This document shows, piece after piece, positions 43,856 through 55,671 of a stretch of 64,000 nucleotides of DNA. The position numbers were made by a program, and so were the translations under genes. Location: assembly GCF_013385425.1 (NCBI RefSeq), contig NZ_JACAQA010000017.1, positions 1 through 64,000 of the forward strand. The letters run 5' to 3'. The stretch comes from Pseudomonas gingeri. Its GTDB lineage: Bacteria; Pseudomonadota; Gammaproteobacteria; Pseudomonadales; Pseudomonadaceae. How positions within the stretch are numbered: position 1 is the stretch's first letter; each line of letters starts with the position of its first letter. The notes under the pieces are model-generated. The model had not been told where the DNA came from. It did no database searches and worked only from the letters and a program-made list of their open reading frames with translations.

Positions 43856-44453
43856 GGCCGTTCTCCAGGCTCAGGGCAGTCTTCGCCAGACGCAGGCCGA
43901 GTGCCCGGCACAAGGCGATTTCATGTTCGTCCAACGCGCGCTTGCCGTCGACGCCGGTATGGTGGCTGGCGCCATAGGGTGTGCCACCACCACGGGTGTC
44001 GAGCAAGGCCGACTCGCTGTAGGGCAGGCCGGTGACCAGCATGCCGTGGTGCAACAGCGGCAGCAGCATCGACAACAAGGTGCTTTCCTGGCCGCCATGC
44101 AGGCTCGACGTCGAGGTAAAGACCCCGGCCGGCTTGCCCACCAGGGCACCGGTCAGCCACAGGTTGCTGGTGCCGTCGATAAAGTACTTCAGCGGCGCCG
44201 CCATATTGCCGAAGCGGGTCGGGCTGCCGAGGGCCAGGGCCGCACAGTTTTTCAGATCATCGAGGCTGGCATACAGCGCGCCTTCCTCGGGGATTTCCGG
44301 CGCCACGGCTTCGCACTGGCTGGAAATCGCCGGTACGGTGCGCAGGCGCGCTTCCAGTCCGGCCTGCTCGACGCCGCGGGCAATCTGCCGGGCCATTTCG
44401 CGGGTGGAGCCGTTACGGCTGTAGAACAACACCAGAACGTAAGGTGCACTCAC
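43848..44453 (-). CDS. wrbA: NAD(P)H:quinone oxidoreductase WrbA
   Basis: This flavodoxin-like FMN enzyme reduces quinones by two electrons and protects against redox cycling. The 201-residue protein has the phosphate-binding loop YSRNGSTREMA near residues 11-21, GSPTRFGNMAAPLKYFID near 76, and the GGGTPYGASH segment near 155. It overlaps arsC by 4 bp upstream and the DUF2069 gene by 8 bp downstream. Confidence 0.93.
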   Translation of the reverse strand: MSAPYVLVLFYSRNGSTREMARQIARGVEQAGLEARLRTVPAISSQCEAVAPEIPEEGALYASLDDLKNCAALALGSPTRFGNMAAPLKYFIDGTSNLWLTGALVGKPAGVFTSTSSLHGGQESTLLSMLLPLLHHGMLVTGLPYSESALLDTRGGGTPYGASHHTGVDGKRALDEHEIALCRALGLRLAKTALSLENGRG

Positions 44454-44803
44454 GGCAGGATCTCCAGCACATTCTCCGGTGGACGACCGATGACCGCCTT
44501 GTCACCGACCACCAGGATCGGCCGCTCCATCAGCTTGGGGTGTGCGGCGATGGCGGCGATCAGTTGTTCTTCGCTGAGCTGGCTGTCGGCCAGGCTCAAC
44601 TGCTTGTACTCATCCTCGCCGGTGCGCAGCAATTGCCGCGCGCCGATGCCGAGCTTGCCCAGCAACGCCTTGAGCTGCGCGGCGTCCAGTGGGGTTTCCA
44701 GGTAGTGCACGACGGTGGGCGTGAGGCCACGGCCCTGGAGCAGTTCCAGCGCACCGCGGGATTTCGAGCAGCGCGGGTTGTGATAAAGCGTCAGATCGGT
44801 CAT
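44450..44803 (-). CDS. arsC: ArsC-family glutaredoxin-dependent arsenate reductase-like protein
   Basis: This 117-residue thioredoxin-fold protein carries the single redox cysteine in LYHNPRCSKSRGALELL (residue 12) and the family C-terminal RPPE motif. It is closest to the ArsC/YfgD group; members outside ars operons may reduce other substrates. There is no arsB or arsR nearby, so an arsenic role is unproven. The ATG at 44803 is well inside a longer upstream frame. It is the first gene of a three-gene operon, divergent from the TlpA-like gene. Confidence 0.85.
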   Translation of the reverse strand: MTDLTLYHNPRCSKSRGALELLQGRGLTPTVVHYLETPLDAAQLKALLGKLGIGARQLLRTGEDEYKQLSLADSQLSEEQLIAAIAAHPKLMERPILVVGDKAVIGRPPENVLEILP

Positions 44804-44918
44804 GTGCGGGTCGCATCTTGCGTAAGGTGGCGGGTATTCTACCTGCCTGGCGAGCGCTCCTGAACCTTGTGAGGTAAAGGGTCGCGGTCGATAACGTATT
44901 TGATGGGGGATTGTGCAC

Positions 44919-45380
44919 ATGGCAAGGCGATTGGCCGCCGCATTGGCGATGATGGGGGCGTTGCTGCTGAGCGGTTGCGGCAACGATTACGGCGTCGACC
45001 AGAACGGCCAGAAGGTCGCGTCCGAGCGCCTGGACAAACAGTGGAAGGTGGTCAACTACTGGGCAGAGTGGTGCGGCCCGTGCCGTACCGAGATTCCGCA
45101 ATTGAACGCCTTGTCCGAGCAGCTCAAGGGCCAGCCGGTGGAGGTGTTCGGGGTGAATTTCGACGGTTTGCAGGGCGATGACCTGCGCAAGGCCGGTGAA
45201 ACCCTGGGCATCCGTTTCACGGTACTGGCCCAGGATCCGGCGGACTTCTTCGACCTGCCGCGCAGCGAAGCCTTGCCGGTGACCTACATCATCGATGACA
45301 AGGGCAAGGTTCGCGAGCAGTTGATGGGCGAGCAGACCGCGGCAGGCGTATTGGCCAAGCTCAAGGCCTTGCGCGGCTGA
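44919..45380 (+). CDS. TlpA-like thioredoxin-fold lipoprotein
   Basis: This 153-residue membrane-anchored thiol-disulfide protein has an N-terminal lipobox LLLSGC, giving a lipidated cysteine. A thioredoxin fold follows, with active site WAEWCGPCR and cis-proline ALPVTYIID. It probably reduces disulfides in the periplasm. The ATG at 44919 has GGGGGA eight bases upstream; a GTG at 44913 is too close to that site. It converges on the next gene with 3 bp between them. Confidence 0.9.
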   Translation: MARRLAAALAMMGALLLSGCGNDYGVDQNGQKVASERLDKQWKVVNYWAEWCGPCRTEIPQLNALSEQLKGQPVEVFGVNFDGLQGDDLRKAGETLGIRFTVLAQDPADFFDLPRSEALPVTYIIDDKGKVREQLMGEQTAAGVLAKLKALRG

Positions 45381-45383
45381 GCT

Positions 45384-45788
45384 TCAGCCTTCTTCCGACC
45401 ACAGCCGCAGCGGCTGGCCTTCCTGCGGCCAGAAACGCACCTGCTCGATGGGCGAGATATCCCAGCGCTGGACATTCTCCAGCGCCTGGAGGAAGCGTTT
45501 TTCCTGCTCCATCAACGCCGGTGCGCAGAGTTTGCGAGTGCTGCCGACTTTGCCGAAGCTCAGGTTCCCGCCCTCCAGGGTGTAGGGCGCGAACCAGTGG
45601 TTGCAGCCGCCGGTGCCATAGGCCCGGCCATCGTCGCCGAGGGTGACGGTCAGATGGCTGTTGTCGATCAACGGACGTTCGCCGATCCACTCCAGCACGT
45701 AGCTGTGATCCTGCTGCAAGTGCACCTGTTCGCCGGCGCAGCCGTACAGGCCGGCGCCCAACATTCCCAGAATCACCACACGTTTCAT
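45384..45788 (-). CDS. META/HslJ-like domain lipoprotein
   Basis: This 134-residue protein has a lipobox-like GAGLYGC near the N-terminus and the META-domain hallmark GRAYGTGGCNHWFAPY, with STRKLCAPALMEQEKRFLQA following. META proteins such as HslJ are small beta-barrels of uncertain function linked to envelope stress and heat-shock tolerance. GGAGG lies seven bases before the ATG, which overlaps the stop of the preceding gene (TAATG). Confidence 0.85.
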   Translation of the reverse strand: MKRVVILGMLGAGLYGCAGEQVHLQQDHSYVLEWIGERPLIDNSHLTVTLGDDGRAYGTGGCNHWFAPYTLEGGNLSFGKVGSTRKLCAPALMEQEKRFLQALENVQRWDISPIEQVRFWPQEGQPLRLWSEEG

Positions 45789-46222
45789 TACTTTGCCTCC
45801 TGGCATCTCGGGCACAGATGTTTCTCGCCCTGTGTCTTCCAGCCCAGCTCGGCGATACGCGCCGTGGCGGCTGGTTTTTGCGCGGGGGTGCCGAGCTTGG
45901 CGTCCACCGCGAATTCGAAGTTCAGTTCCTTGGCGCAACTGTCGCAGTTGACCTGCCACTGGTGGATCGCCAGTTCGCCGAAGACCGGCCCCTTGGCGAC
46001 CGCAACCCATTGGCCGGGCGGATTGATCAGATGGCGAACGGTGTCCACGGTCAGGCGCATGGACAGGTCCTTGCTGCCCTTGAGGGTCACCAGCAGGACA
46101 TCGTCGGCGCGGATCGAGCCACCGTTGCCGGTGACCTGATAGCGTCCCGGCACCAGGGCGCGGCATTCGGTCAGGGTGTGCTGCGGGTTCATCAGGCTGT
46201 AGCGGAAATCGTGTTCGACCAT
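45788..46222 (-). CDS. Unrecognised protein with two cysteine pairs
   Basis: This 144-residue soluble protein has CxxC pairs in VNCDSCAKE and LCPRCQEA near its C-terminus, which could bind zinc or iron. There is no signal peptide or membrane segment. It is translationally coupled to the META-domain lipoprotein by a 1-bp overlap. I do not recognise a family. An upstream part of a longer overlapping frame is not supported. Confidence 0.75.
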   Translation of the reverse strand: MVEHDFRYSLMNPQHTLTECRALVPGRYQVTGNGGSIRADDVLLVTLKGSKDLSMRLTVDTVRHLINPPGQWVAVAKGPVFGELAIHQWQVNCDSCAKELNFEFAVDAKLGTPAQKPAATARIAELGWKTQGEKHLCPRCQEAK

Positions 46223-46357
46223 GGGGCCTCCAAATTATGGCCGGTATGCTAGCACGCAGACGCCGCGCAAATGGCAGGGGTGTATGACCTTCGATCCGGT
46301 GACGGGGGGGGCGCTGACGATCATGGTACGCGGGCCGTGCCCGGCCCTTGCCATGGA

Positions 46358-49111
<2,754 letters not shown>

Positions 49112-49347
49112 GCAACAGTCTCCGTCAGATACAGCGTCCGGCAGATACGCCCATCTTCGATTATCGGCGCGCGCATCCTGCGCCCGCTCCACTTGCGCAG
49201 TGTAGCCATTTGCGGGGGGCGAAATCTCGCAAAGTTTGTGTTTGGACAAGTGATGGCTTGTGATCCGTTGAGAGCCGCGGATCGATTCTTTTCCTGTCGG
49301 TTCTGAACGATCGGACGTCCTTGCATGGTGGGAACCGTTTGTCGGGA

Positions 49348-49363
49348 CTGTCATTTCTGACAG
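49348..49363. promoter_or_regulatory. Perfect inverted repeat between gacS and the orphan gene
   Basis: CTGTCATTTCTGACAG has 6-bp perfect arms with a 4-base centre. It lies 78 bp before the orphan gene in a 329-bp gap that shows no other feature I can support. It may be an operator. Confidence 0.35.
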
Positions 49364-49440
49364 GTAGGCAAAACGCTCTGGATGTTTAGTCTTGGAAGGC
49401 AGTCTTGTTTTTTCTATTTTCTCAAGAGGAGTCATGGATC

Positions 49441-49833
49441 ATGAACGCAAAAAAAACCTTCAAGTCGCCAGGTAATGCAACAGGTTCAATAACTGCTCAT
49501 ATTGTTGAAGGTCATCCGAAGTTTGAGTTTTCCTCCGTGGAGGTTAATTATTTTTCGGATTTTACCAATCGTTTTATTGGGCTCGATAAAGATATTAATT
49601 TTGTTTCTATTGACCCCAATGACGTAAGCGGTCCAGGCAAGTACGCGGTCGGTTTTAGAAAACCCGTTGATATTCACTTTAGTATTGGTGAGCCATTTGT
49701 AAATTTTGCGGAGAGCGGCGAGATTATTTTTGAAAGCTATGTCGAGGGGCAGCAGGCGAAGGGCACTTTCAACGTTGTACTTTTTTCGACAGGGCAACAC
49801 GTACACGGCGCCTTTGAAATCAAGAAGAAATGA
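49441..49833 (+). CDS. Orphan AT-rich gene of unknown function
   Basis: This 130-residue soluble protein has no signal peptide, cysteine or recognisable motif. Alternating hydrophobic residues (SSVEVNYFSD, GEIIFESYVEG, GTFNVVLFSTG) suggest a mostly beta structure. Its base composition is strikingly AT-rich (by eye near 40-45% G+C, against well over 60% in neighbours), with codons such as ATT, TTT and AAT that neighbouring genes avoid. This points to recent transfer. AAGAGGAG lies nine bases before the ATG. It sits alone between gacS and cysM. I cannot assign a function. Confidence 0.8.
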   Translation: MNAKKTFKSPGNATGSITAHIVEGHPKFEFSSVEVNYFSDFTNRFIGLDKDINFVSIDPNDVSGPGKYAVGFRKPVDIHFSIGEPFVNFAESGEIIFESYVEGQQAKGTFNVVLFSTGQHVHGAFEIKKK

Positions 49834-50030
49834 CGTCGCCGGCAACGCCAATGGATACCGTCGCCCAAGGGTTTCAAAAGAGTGTGGGCAGGTCATGACG
49901 ACAGGCGAGCGGGGCGCTGGGTTTGCTCGGGTTATATCGTTCAGTTATAGGTACTGCATTTTGAGTGATATGGAGCGCTGACATTTGCCGGTATGATGTC
50001 AGCCCCCGCAGTCTGGATTGCGAATACGCC

Positions 50031-50933
50031 ATGACCTTGCAGTACCCTACCATCGCCGATTGCGTCGGCAACACGCCCCTGGTCCGCTTGCAGCGCCTGC
50101 CCGGCGCCACCAGCAATACCCTGCTGCTCAAGCTTGAAGGGAACAACCCCGCGGGCTCCGTCAAGGATCGTCCGGCACTGTCGATGATCACCCGCGCCGA
50201 ATTGCGTGGGCAGATCCAGGCCGGCGACACCCTGATCGAAGCCACCTCGGGCAACACCGGGATCGCCCTGGCCATGGCCGCCGCGATCAAGGGTTACAAG
50301 ATGATCCTGATCATGCCGGACAACTCCACCGCCGAACGCAAGGCGGCGATGACCGCCTATGGCGCCGAGTTGATCCTGGTGACTCGCGAGGAGGGGATGG
50401 AAGGCGCCCGTGACCTGGCCGAGCGCATGCAGGCCGAAGGCCGTGGCAAGGTGCTCGACCAGTTCGCCAATGGCGACAACCCCGAAGCCCACTACACCAG
50501 CACCGGCCCGGAAATCTGGCGCCAGACCCAGGGCACGATCACCCATTTCGTCAGCTCCATGGGCACCACCGGGACCATCATGGGCGTGTCGCGCTACCTG
50601 AAAGAGCAGAACCCCGAGGTGCAGATCGTCGGTCTGCAACCGATGGAAGGCGCCTCGATTCCGGGTATTCGCCGCTGGCCCCATGAGTACCTGCCGAAGA
50701 TTTTCCAGGCCGACCGTGTCGACCGTATCGTCGACATGGGCCAGGAAGAGGCGGAGGACGTGATGCGTCGTCTCGCCCGTGAAGAAGGGATCTTCTGTGG
50801 TGTGTCCTCGGGCGGTGCGGTGGCGGCGATGTTGCGCCTGTCCCGCGAAGTCGAGAACGCGGTGATGGTCGCGATCATCTGTGACCGAGGCGACCGCTAC
50901 CTGTCGACCGGCATCTACGACGCGCCCAACTGA
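50031..50933 (+). CDS. cysM: Cysteine synthase B CysM
   Basis: CysM makes cysteine (or S-sulfocysteine from thiosulfate) from O-acetylserine using pyridoxal phosphate. The 300-residue protein has the PLP lysine in NNPAGSVKDRPAL near residue 42, the substrate loop EATSGNTG, the phosphate-binding GTTGTIMGV and the terminal serine region CGVSSGGAVA. The start at 50031 is chosen by the conserved N-terminus (IADCVGNTPLVRL). Its stop overlaps the rlmD start by 1 bp. Confidence 0.95.
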   Translation: MTLQYPTIADCVGNTPLVRLQRLPGATSNTLLLKLEGNNPAGSVKDRPALSMITRAELRGQIQAGDTLIEATSGNTGIALAMAAAIKGYKMILIMPDNSTAERKAAMTAYGAELILVTREEGMEGARDLAERMQAEGRGKVLDQFANGDNPEAHYTSTGPEIWRQTQGTITHFVSSMGTTGTIMGVSRYLKEQNPEVQIVGLQPMEGASIPGIRRWPHEYLPKIFQADRVDRIVDMGQEEAEDVMRRLAREEGIFCGVSSGGAVAAMLRLSREVENAVMVAIICDRGDRYLSTGIYDAPN

Positions 50934-52285
50934 TGGCCAAGCATGAACGCGGCCTGCGCTTCCAGCCCACTGGCGGTAGCCGGGCGCCACAGGTACCGAC
51001 CGGCAAGAAGCAGCGCCTGACCATCGAGCGGCTGTCCAACGACGGCCGTGGCATTGCCTTTATTGAAGGCCGTACCTGGTTTGTCGCCGGGGCCCTTGCG
51101 GGTGAAGAAGTCGAAGCGCGGGTGCTGGGTGCCCACGGCAAGGTGGTCGAGGCGCGCACCGAGCGGGTGTTTCTCGCCAGCGAGCAACGCCGTCCCGCGC
51201 CCTGCGCCCATGCCGGGCGTTGTGGCGGTTGCAGCGTGCAACATATGCCCCACGACGATCAGCTCGCCCTGAAACAGAGCATGCTCGCCGAGCAACTGTC
51301 GCGTGTCGCGGGCGTCGAACCACTGGAGTGGGCAGCGCCCCTGACCGGTCCGGAATTCGGCTATCGGCGACGGGCCCGTGTGGCCGTGCGCTGGGATGCC
51401 AGGACCAAGACCTTGGAAGTGGGTTTCCGCGCCGCCTCCAGTCAGGATATCGTCGCCATCGACGATTGCCCGGTACTGGTACAGGCCTTGCAACCGCTGA
51501 TGCGCGAATTGCCGGCCATGCTGCGGCGCTTGAGCAAACCCCAGGCCCTCGGCCATGTGGAATTGTTCAGCGGTTCGGCGGTGGCGGTGTTGTTGCGGCA
51601 TATGGCGCCGTTGTCGGAGCAGGACCTGCAAGTCCTTCAGGATTTCTGTGTCACCCATGATGCGCAACTCTGGTTGCATGGCGAAGACGGCCCGCAGCCG
51701 GTGGACCCGTCGTTGTCCCTGGGCTATCGCCTGGAGACCTGGGACCTGGAGTTGGCGTATCGGCCGGGGGATTTCGTCCAGGTCAATGCCGGGGTCAACG
51801 AGGCCATGGTCGCCCAGGCGCTGGACTGGTTGAAGCCGGCAGCCGATGAGCGGGTCCTGGATCTGTTCTGCGGGCTCGGCAACTTTGCGTTGCCCCTGGC
51901 TCGTCAGGTGCGCGAAGTGGTGGCGGTGGAAGGCGTGGCGACCATGGTCGAACGGGCCGCCGCCAATGCCTTGAGCAATAATCTGCATAACGCGCATTTT
52001 TTTCAGGCCGATTTGTCCCAGCCTTTGAGTGATGCCGGTTGGGCCAAAGACGGCTTTTCTGCGGTACTCTTGGACCCACCCCGTGACGGTGCGTTCGAGG
52101 TGGTGGGCAAGCTCGCCGCCCTGGGGGCCGAACGGTTGGTGTACGTGTCCTGCAATCCGGCGACGCTGGCGCGGGACACGGTTGAATTGATCAAGCAGGG
52201 CTACCGGTTAAAACGTGCCGGGATCCTCGACATGTTTCCGCAGACCGCGCATGTCGAGGCCATGGCGTTATTTGAAGCGAGCTAG
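50933..52285 (+). CDS. rlmD: 23S rRNA (uracil-1939-C5)-methyltransferase RlmD
   Basis: RlmD methylates U1939 of 23S rRNA. The 450-residue protein has an N-terminal TRAM domain (about 20-80), an iron-sulfur cysteine cluster CAHAGRCGGC near residues 88-97, SAM-binding VLDLFCGLGNFALPLA, and the catalytic region YVSCNPATLARD near 398. It is translationally coupled to cysM by TGATG. Confidence 0.95.
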   Translation: MAKHERGLRFQPTGGSRAPQVPTGKKQRLTIERLSNDGRGIAFIEGRTWFVAGALAGEEVEARVLGAHGKVVEARTERVFLASEQRRPAPCAHAGRCGGCSVQHMPHDDQLALKQSMLAEQLSRVAGVEPLEWAAPLTGPEFGYRRRARVAVRWDARTKTLEVGFRAASSQDIVAIDDCPVLVQALQPLMRELPAMLRRLSKPQALGHVELFSGSAVAVLLRHMAPLSEQDLQVLQDFCVTHDAQLWLHGEDGPQPVDPSLSLGYRLETWDLELAYRPGDFVQVNAGVNEAMVAQALDWLKPAADERVLDLFCGLGNFALPLARQVREVVAVEGVATMVERAAANALSNNLHNAHFFQADLSQPLSDAGWAKDGFSAVLLDPPRDGAFEVVGKLAALGAERLVYVSCNPATLARDTVELIKQGYRLKRAGILDMFPQTAHVEAMALFEAS

Positions 52286-52404
52286 GATGCTCGTCTGGTC
52301 CGACTGACTGCCGCCGTATTCTGCCAGCCCAGCCAGACTGCGGGGGCTACAACAGGTCAGCGATTTTGACGCATAGAATCTGCGTCGTAGGGAAGGTAAG
52401 CAAG

Positions 52405-54648
52405 ATGGTACAGGTGAGAGCACACCAGCCGATCAACACCGACGGCAGTATCAATCTCGAGGCATGGCTCGATCATACGGTGAGCGTCGATCTGGCGCTG
52501 GACCGTGAGGCCTTGAAACAAGCCTGCGAATACGCACGGCTTGCCGAACAACAGACCAACGCGGCGCAGAACCTCTGGCCCGAAGGCGGTTCCAGTTTCA
52601 GCACTGGCCTGGAGATCGCCGAGATCCTCGCCGACCTCAAGCTGGACCAGGATTCGCTGGTGGCGGCGGTGCTGTATCGCTGCGTGCGCGAGGGGCAGAT
52701 TCCCCTGACCGCGGTCAGCCAGAAATTCGGCCCGGTGGTGGCCAAGCTGATCGACGGCGTGCTGCGCATGGCCGCCATCAGTGCCAGCCTCAGTCCACGC
52801 CAGTCCCAGGTACTGGGCAGCCAGACCCAGGTGGAAAACCTGCGCAAGATGCTGGTCGCCATGGTCGACGATGTCCGCGTGGCCTTGATCAAGCTGGCCG
52901 AGCGCACCTGCGCGATCCGTGCGGTGAAGACCGCCGACGACGAGAAGCGCAACCGTGTCGCCCGCGAAGTCTTCGATATCTACGCGCCCCTGGCCCACCG
53001 CCTGGGCATCGGCCATATCAAGTGGGAACTGGAAGACCTGTCGTTCCGTTACCTGGAGCCCGACCAGTACAAACAGATCGCCAAGTTGCTGCACGAACGG
53101 CGGCTGGACCGTGAGCGTTTTATCAGCGAGGTGATGAACCAGCTGGAAAACGAATTGCTGGCCACCGGGGTCAAGGCCGATATCAGCGGCCGGGCCAAGC
53201 ACATCTATTCGATCTGGCGCAAAATGCAGCGCAAGGGCCTGGAATTCAGCCAGATCTATGACGTGCGCGCGGTCCGTGTGCTGGTGCCGGAAATGCGCGA
53301 CTGCTACACCGCGCTCGGCATCGTCCACACCCTGTGGCGGCATATTCCGAAAGAGTTCGACGACTACATCGCCAACCCGAAAGAGAACGGCTACCGCTCG
53401 TTGCACACGGCGGTGATCGGTCCGGAAGGCAAGGTCCTGGAAGTGCAGATCCGCACCCACGCCATGCACGAAGAGGCTGAGCTGGGGGTCTGCGCGCACT
53501 GGAAGTACAAAGGCACCGACGTCAAATCCGGCTCCAATCACTACGAAGAGAAAATTTCCTGGCTGCGTCAGGTGCTCGAGTGGCACGAAGAGCTGGGGGA
53601 TATCGGTGGATTGGCCGAGCAGTTGCGGGTCGATATCGAGCCGGACCGGGTCTATATCTTCACCCCTGACGGCCATGCCATCGACCTGCCCAAGGGCGCG
53701 ACACCGCTGGACTTCGCCTACCGGGTGCACACCGAGATCGGCCACAACTGCCGGGGCGCGAAGATCAACGGGCGGATCGTGCCGCTCAACTACAGCCTGC
53801 AGACCGGCGAGCAGGTGGAGATCATCACCAGCAAGCACGGTACGCCGAGCCGTGACTGGCTGAACCCGAACCTGGGCTACATCACCACGTCCCGGGCACG
53901 GGCGAAGATCGTCCACTGGTTCAAGTTGCAGGCCCGCGACCAGAACGTCGCGGCCGGCAAGACCCTGCTCGAACGCGAGTTGGCACGCCTTGGCCTGCCA
54001 CAGGTGGATTTCGACAAGCTGGCCGACAAGGCCAACATGAAAACCGCCGAGGACATGTTCGCCGCCCTCGGCGCGGGTGATCTTCGCCTGGCGCAACTGG
54101 TCAATGCCGCCCAGCAACTGGTGGAGCCGGAGCGCGGCAACGAACAGCTGGAACTGATTCCGCGCAAGGCCACCGGCTACAAGCCGGGCAAGCGTGGCGA
54201 TATCCAGATCCAGGGCGTCGGCAACCTGATGACCCAGATGGCCGGCTGCTGCCAACCGCTGCCGGGGGATGCCATCGTCGGCTATATCACCCAGGGCCGT
54301 GGCGTGAGCATTCACCGCCAGGACTGTGCCGCGGTGCTGCAACTCGCTGGGCGCGAGCCGGAGCGGATCATCCAGGTCAGCTGGGGCCCGGTGCCGGTGC
54401 TGACGTATCCGGTGGATATCATCATCCGTGCCTACGACCGTTCCGGCTTGCTGCGCGACGTGTCCCAGGTGCTGCTCAACGAGCGGATCAACGTGCTGGC
54501 GGTCAACACCCGCTCGAACAAGGAGGACAACACCGCGTTGATGTCCCTGACCATCGAGATCCCGGGGTTGGATGCATTGGGGCGGTTGCTGGGGCGGATT
54601 TCCCAGTTGCCGAACATTATCGAAACCCGGCGCAATCGCACCCCTTGA
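52405..54648 (+). CDS. relA: (p)ppGpp synthetase RelA
   Basis: RelA makes the stringent-response alarmone when amino-acid starvation stalls ribosomes. It has 747 residues: a degenerate HD hydrolase domain (about 30-200), a synthetase domain with YDVRAVRVLV and EFDDYIANPKENGYRSLHT (the EFDD motif marks a RelA-type synthetase), a TGS domain (VYIFTPDGHAIDLPKGATP), a zinc-finger region with AGCCQPLPGD and a C-terminal ACT domain. The ATG at 52405 follows GGAAGG. The length is the usual one for Pseudomonas RelA. Confidence 0.96.
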   Translation: MVQVRAHQPINTDGSINLEAWLDHTVSVDLALDREALKQACEYARLAEQQTNAAQNLWPEGGSSFSTGLEIAEILADLKLDQDSLVAAVLYRCVREGQIPLTAVSQKFGPVVAKLIDGVLRMAAISASLSPRQSQVLGSQTQVENLRKMLVAMVDDVRVALIKLAERTCAIRAVKTADDEKRNRVAREVFDIYAPLAHRLGIGHIKWELEDLSFRYLEPDQYKQIAKLLHERRLDRERFISEVMNQLENELLATGVKADISGRAKHIYSIWRKMQRKGLEFSQIYDVRAVRVLVPEMRDCYTALGIVHTLWRHIPKEFDDYIANPKENGYRSLHTAVIGPEGKVLEVQIRTHAMHEEAELGVCAHWKYKGTDVKSGSNHYEEKISWLRQVLEWHEELGDIGGLAEQLRVDIEPDRVYIFTPDGHAIDLPKGATPLDFAYRVHTEIGHNCRGAKINGRIVPLNYSLQTGEQVEIITSKHGTPSRDWLNPNLGYITTSRARAKIVHWFKLQARDQNVAAGKTLLERELARLGLPQVDFDKLADKANMKTAEDMFAALGAGDLRLAQLVNAAQQLVEPERGNEQLELIPRKATGYKPGKRGDIQIQGVGNLMTQMAGCCQPLPGDAIVGYITQGRGVSIHRQDCAAVLQLAGREPERIIQVSWGPVPVLTYPVDIIIRAYDRSGLLRDVSQVLLNERINVLAVNTRSNKEDNTALMSLTIEIPGLDALGRLLGRISQLPNIIETRRNRTP

Positions 54649-54677
54649 TCATCCGCGGCCTTGAATACGCCGTAAAA

Positions 54678-54766
54678 CTGTAGGAGCAGGGCTTGCCCGC
54701 GAAGGCGTCCTTGAGGGCGCCAAAAGCTTCGCGGGCAATCGAGCGTCGACCGGCCGCTCCTACAAG
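54678..54766. repeat. REP pair with one expanded half
   Basis: CTGTAGGAGC...GCTTGCCCGCGAAGG is followed by an opposed copy, CTTCGCGGGCAA...GCTCCTACAAGG. Its middle is replaced by a longer segment (TCGAGCGTCGACCGGCC) than in the other doublets. It lies between relA and mazG. Confidence 0.85.
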
Positions 54767-54812
54767 GTTCGCGGTGTGTTCCGGGTAGTGACAAAACCGA
54801 ATGAGATCACCG

Positions 54813-55646
54813 ATGTACAGCCTTCAAGACCTGCTCCACCTCATGGCCCGTCTGCGCGACCCGCAATACGGCTGCCCCTGGGACATCAAGCAGACCTACG
54901 CGACGATTGTCCCCTACACCCTGGAGGAGGCTTACGAAGTCGCCGACGCCATCGAGCGCAGCGACTTCGAGCACCTGCAGGGAGAACTGGGCGACTTGTT
55001 GTTCCAGGTGGTCTATTACAGCCAGCTGGCGCGGGAAGAGGGACGCTTCGAATTCGACGGCGTGGTCGACAGCATCACCCGCAAGCTGATCCGTCGTCAC
55101 CCCCACGTCTTTCCCACCGGCGATCTCTACGCACCCGTGGACCTGCCGCGCTTGAGCGAGGAGCAGGTCAAGTTGCGCTGGGACGAGATCAAGGCCCAGG
55201 AGCGTGCGGAGAACCACCGCGCGCCCGAACAGCTTTCCCTGCTCGACGACGTACCGGCCGCCTTGCCGGCCTTGTCCCGGGCGGCGAAGTTGCAGAAGCG
55301 CGCAGCCACGGTCGGTTTCGACTGGTCGGACGCCTTGCCGGTGGTGGACAAGATTCGCGAAGAGCTCGACGAAGTGCTCGAAGCCATGGCCGACAACGAC
55401 CCGGCGGCGATCACCGATGAAGTCGGCGACCTGCTGTTTGCGGTGGTCAACCTGGCCCGGCACCTCAAGGTCGACCCGGAAAATGCCTTGCGGGGCGCCA
55501 ATGGCAAATTCGACAGACGTTTCCGTTTTATCGAACAGGCATTGCGCGACACCCACCGTCCCATGGAAGATTGCACCCTCGAAGAGTTGGACGCCTTGTG
55601 GGGCGAAGCCAAACGTCAGGAAAAGAATAGGCCCAGCTGCGGCTGA
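54813..55646 (+). CDS. mazG: Nucleoside triphosphate pyrophosphohydrolase MazG
   Basis: MazG hydrolyses NTPs to NMP and pyrophosphate, cleaning the nucleotide pool and modulating the stringent response. The 277-residue protein has two MazG folds, each with EExxE-type metal sites: TLEEAYEVADAIE with GELGDLLFQVVYYS in the first, and IREELDEVLEAM with DEVGDLLFAVVNLARHL in the second. RDPQYGCPWDIKQT is the family N-terminus. An ATG at 54801 is also in frame; MYSLQDLL at 54813 fits the family better. Confidence 0.94.
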   Translation: MYSLQDLLHLMARLRDPQYGCPWDIKQTYATIVPYTLEEAYEVADAIERSDFEHLQGELGDLLFQVVYYSQLAREEGRFEFDGVVDSITRKLIRRHPHVFPTGDLYAPVDLPRLSEEQVKLRWDEIKAQERAENHRAPEQLSLLDDVPAALPALSRAAKLQKRAATVGFDWSDALPVVDKIREELDEVLEAMADNDPAAITDEVGDLLFAVVNLARHLKVDPENALRGANGKFDRRFRFIEQALRDTHRPMEDCTLEELDALWGEAKRQEKNRPSCG

Positions 55647-55671
55647 GCCGTTGCCCAAGTGAGTAAGCACC

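Noticed and set aside
46303..46310. Run of eight G residues as a phase-variation tract
   Set aside because: It lies in the gap just past the gacS stop codon, not inside a reading frame or between promoter elements I can identify.
49112..49435. N-terminal extension of GacS by 108 codons
   Set aside because: The GTG at 49111 has a good ribosome site and gives the usual GacS length and membrane segment; the extension has no hydrophobic or conserved content.
49434..49475. 13-codon frame starting at ATG 49434, overlapping the orphan gene start
   Set aside because: Only two bases separate it from the AGGAG site, too close for good initiation, and the peptide has no known counterpart.
52357..54342. 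661-codon open frame antisense to relA
   Set aside because: A shadow of relA, which has all its domains; no independent start or motif support.
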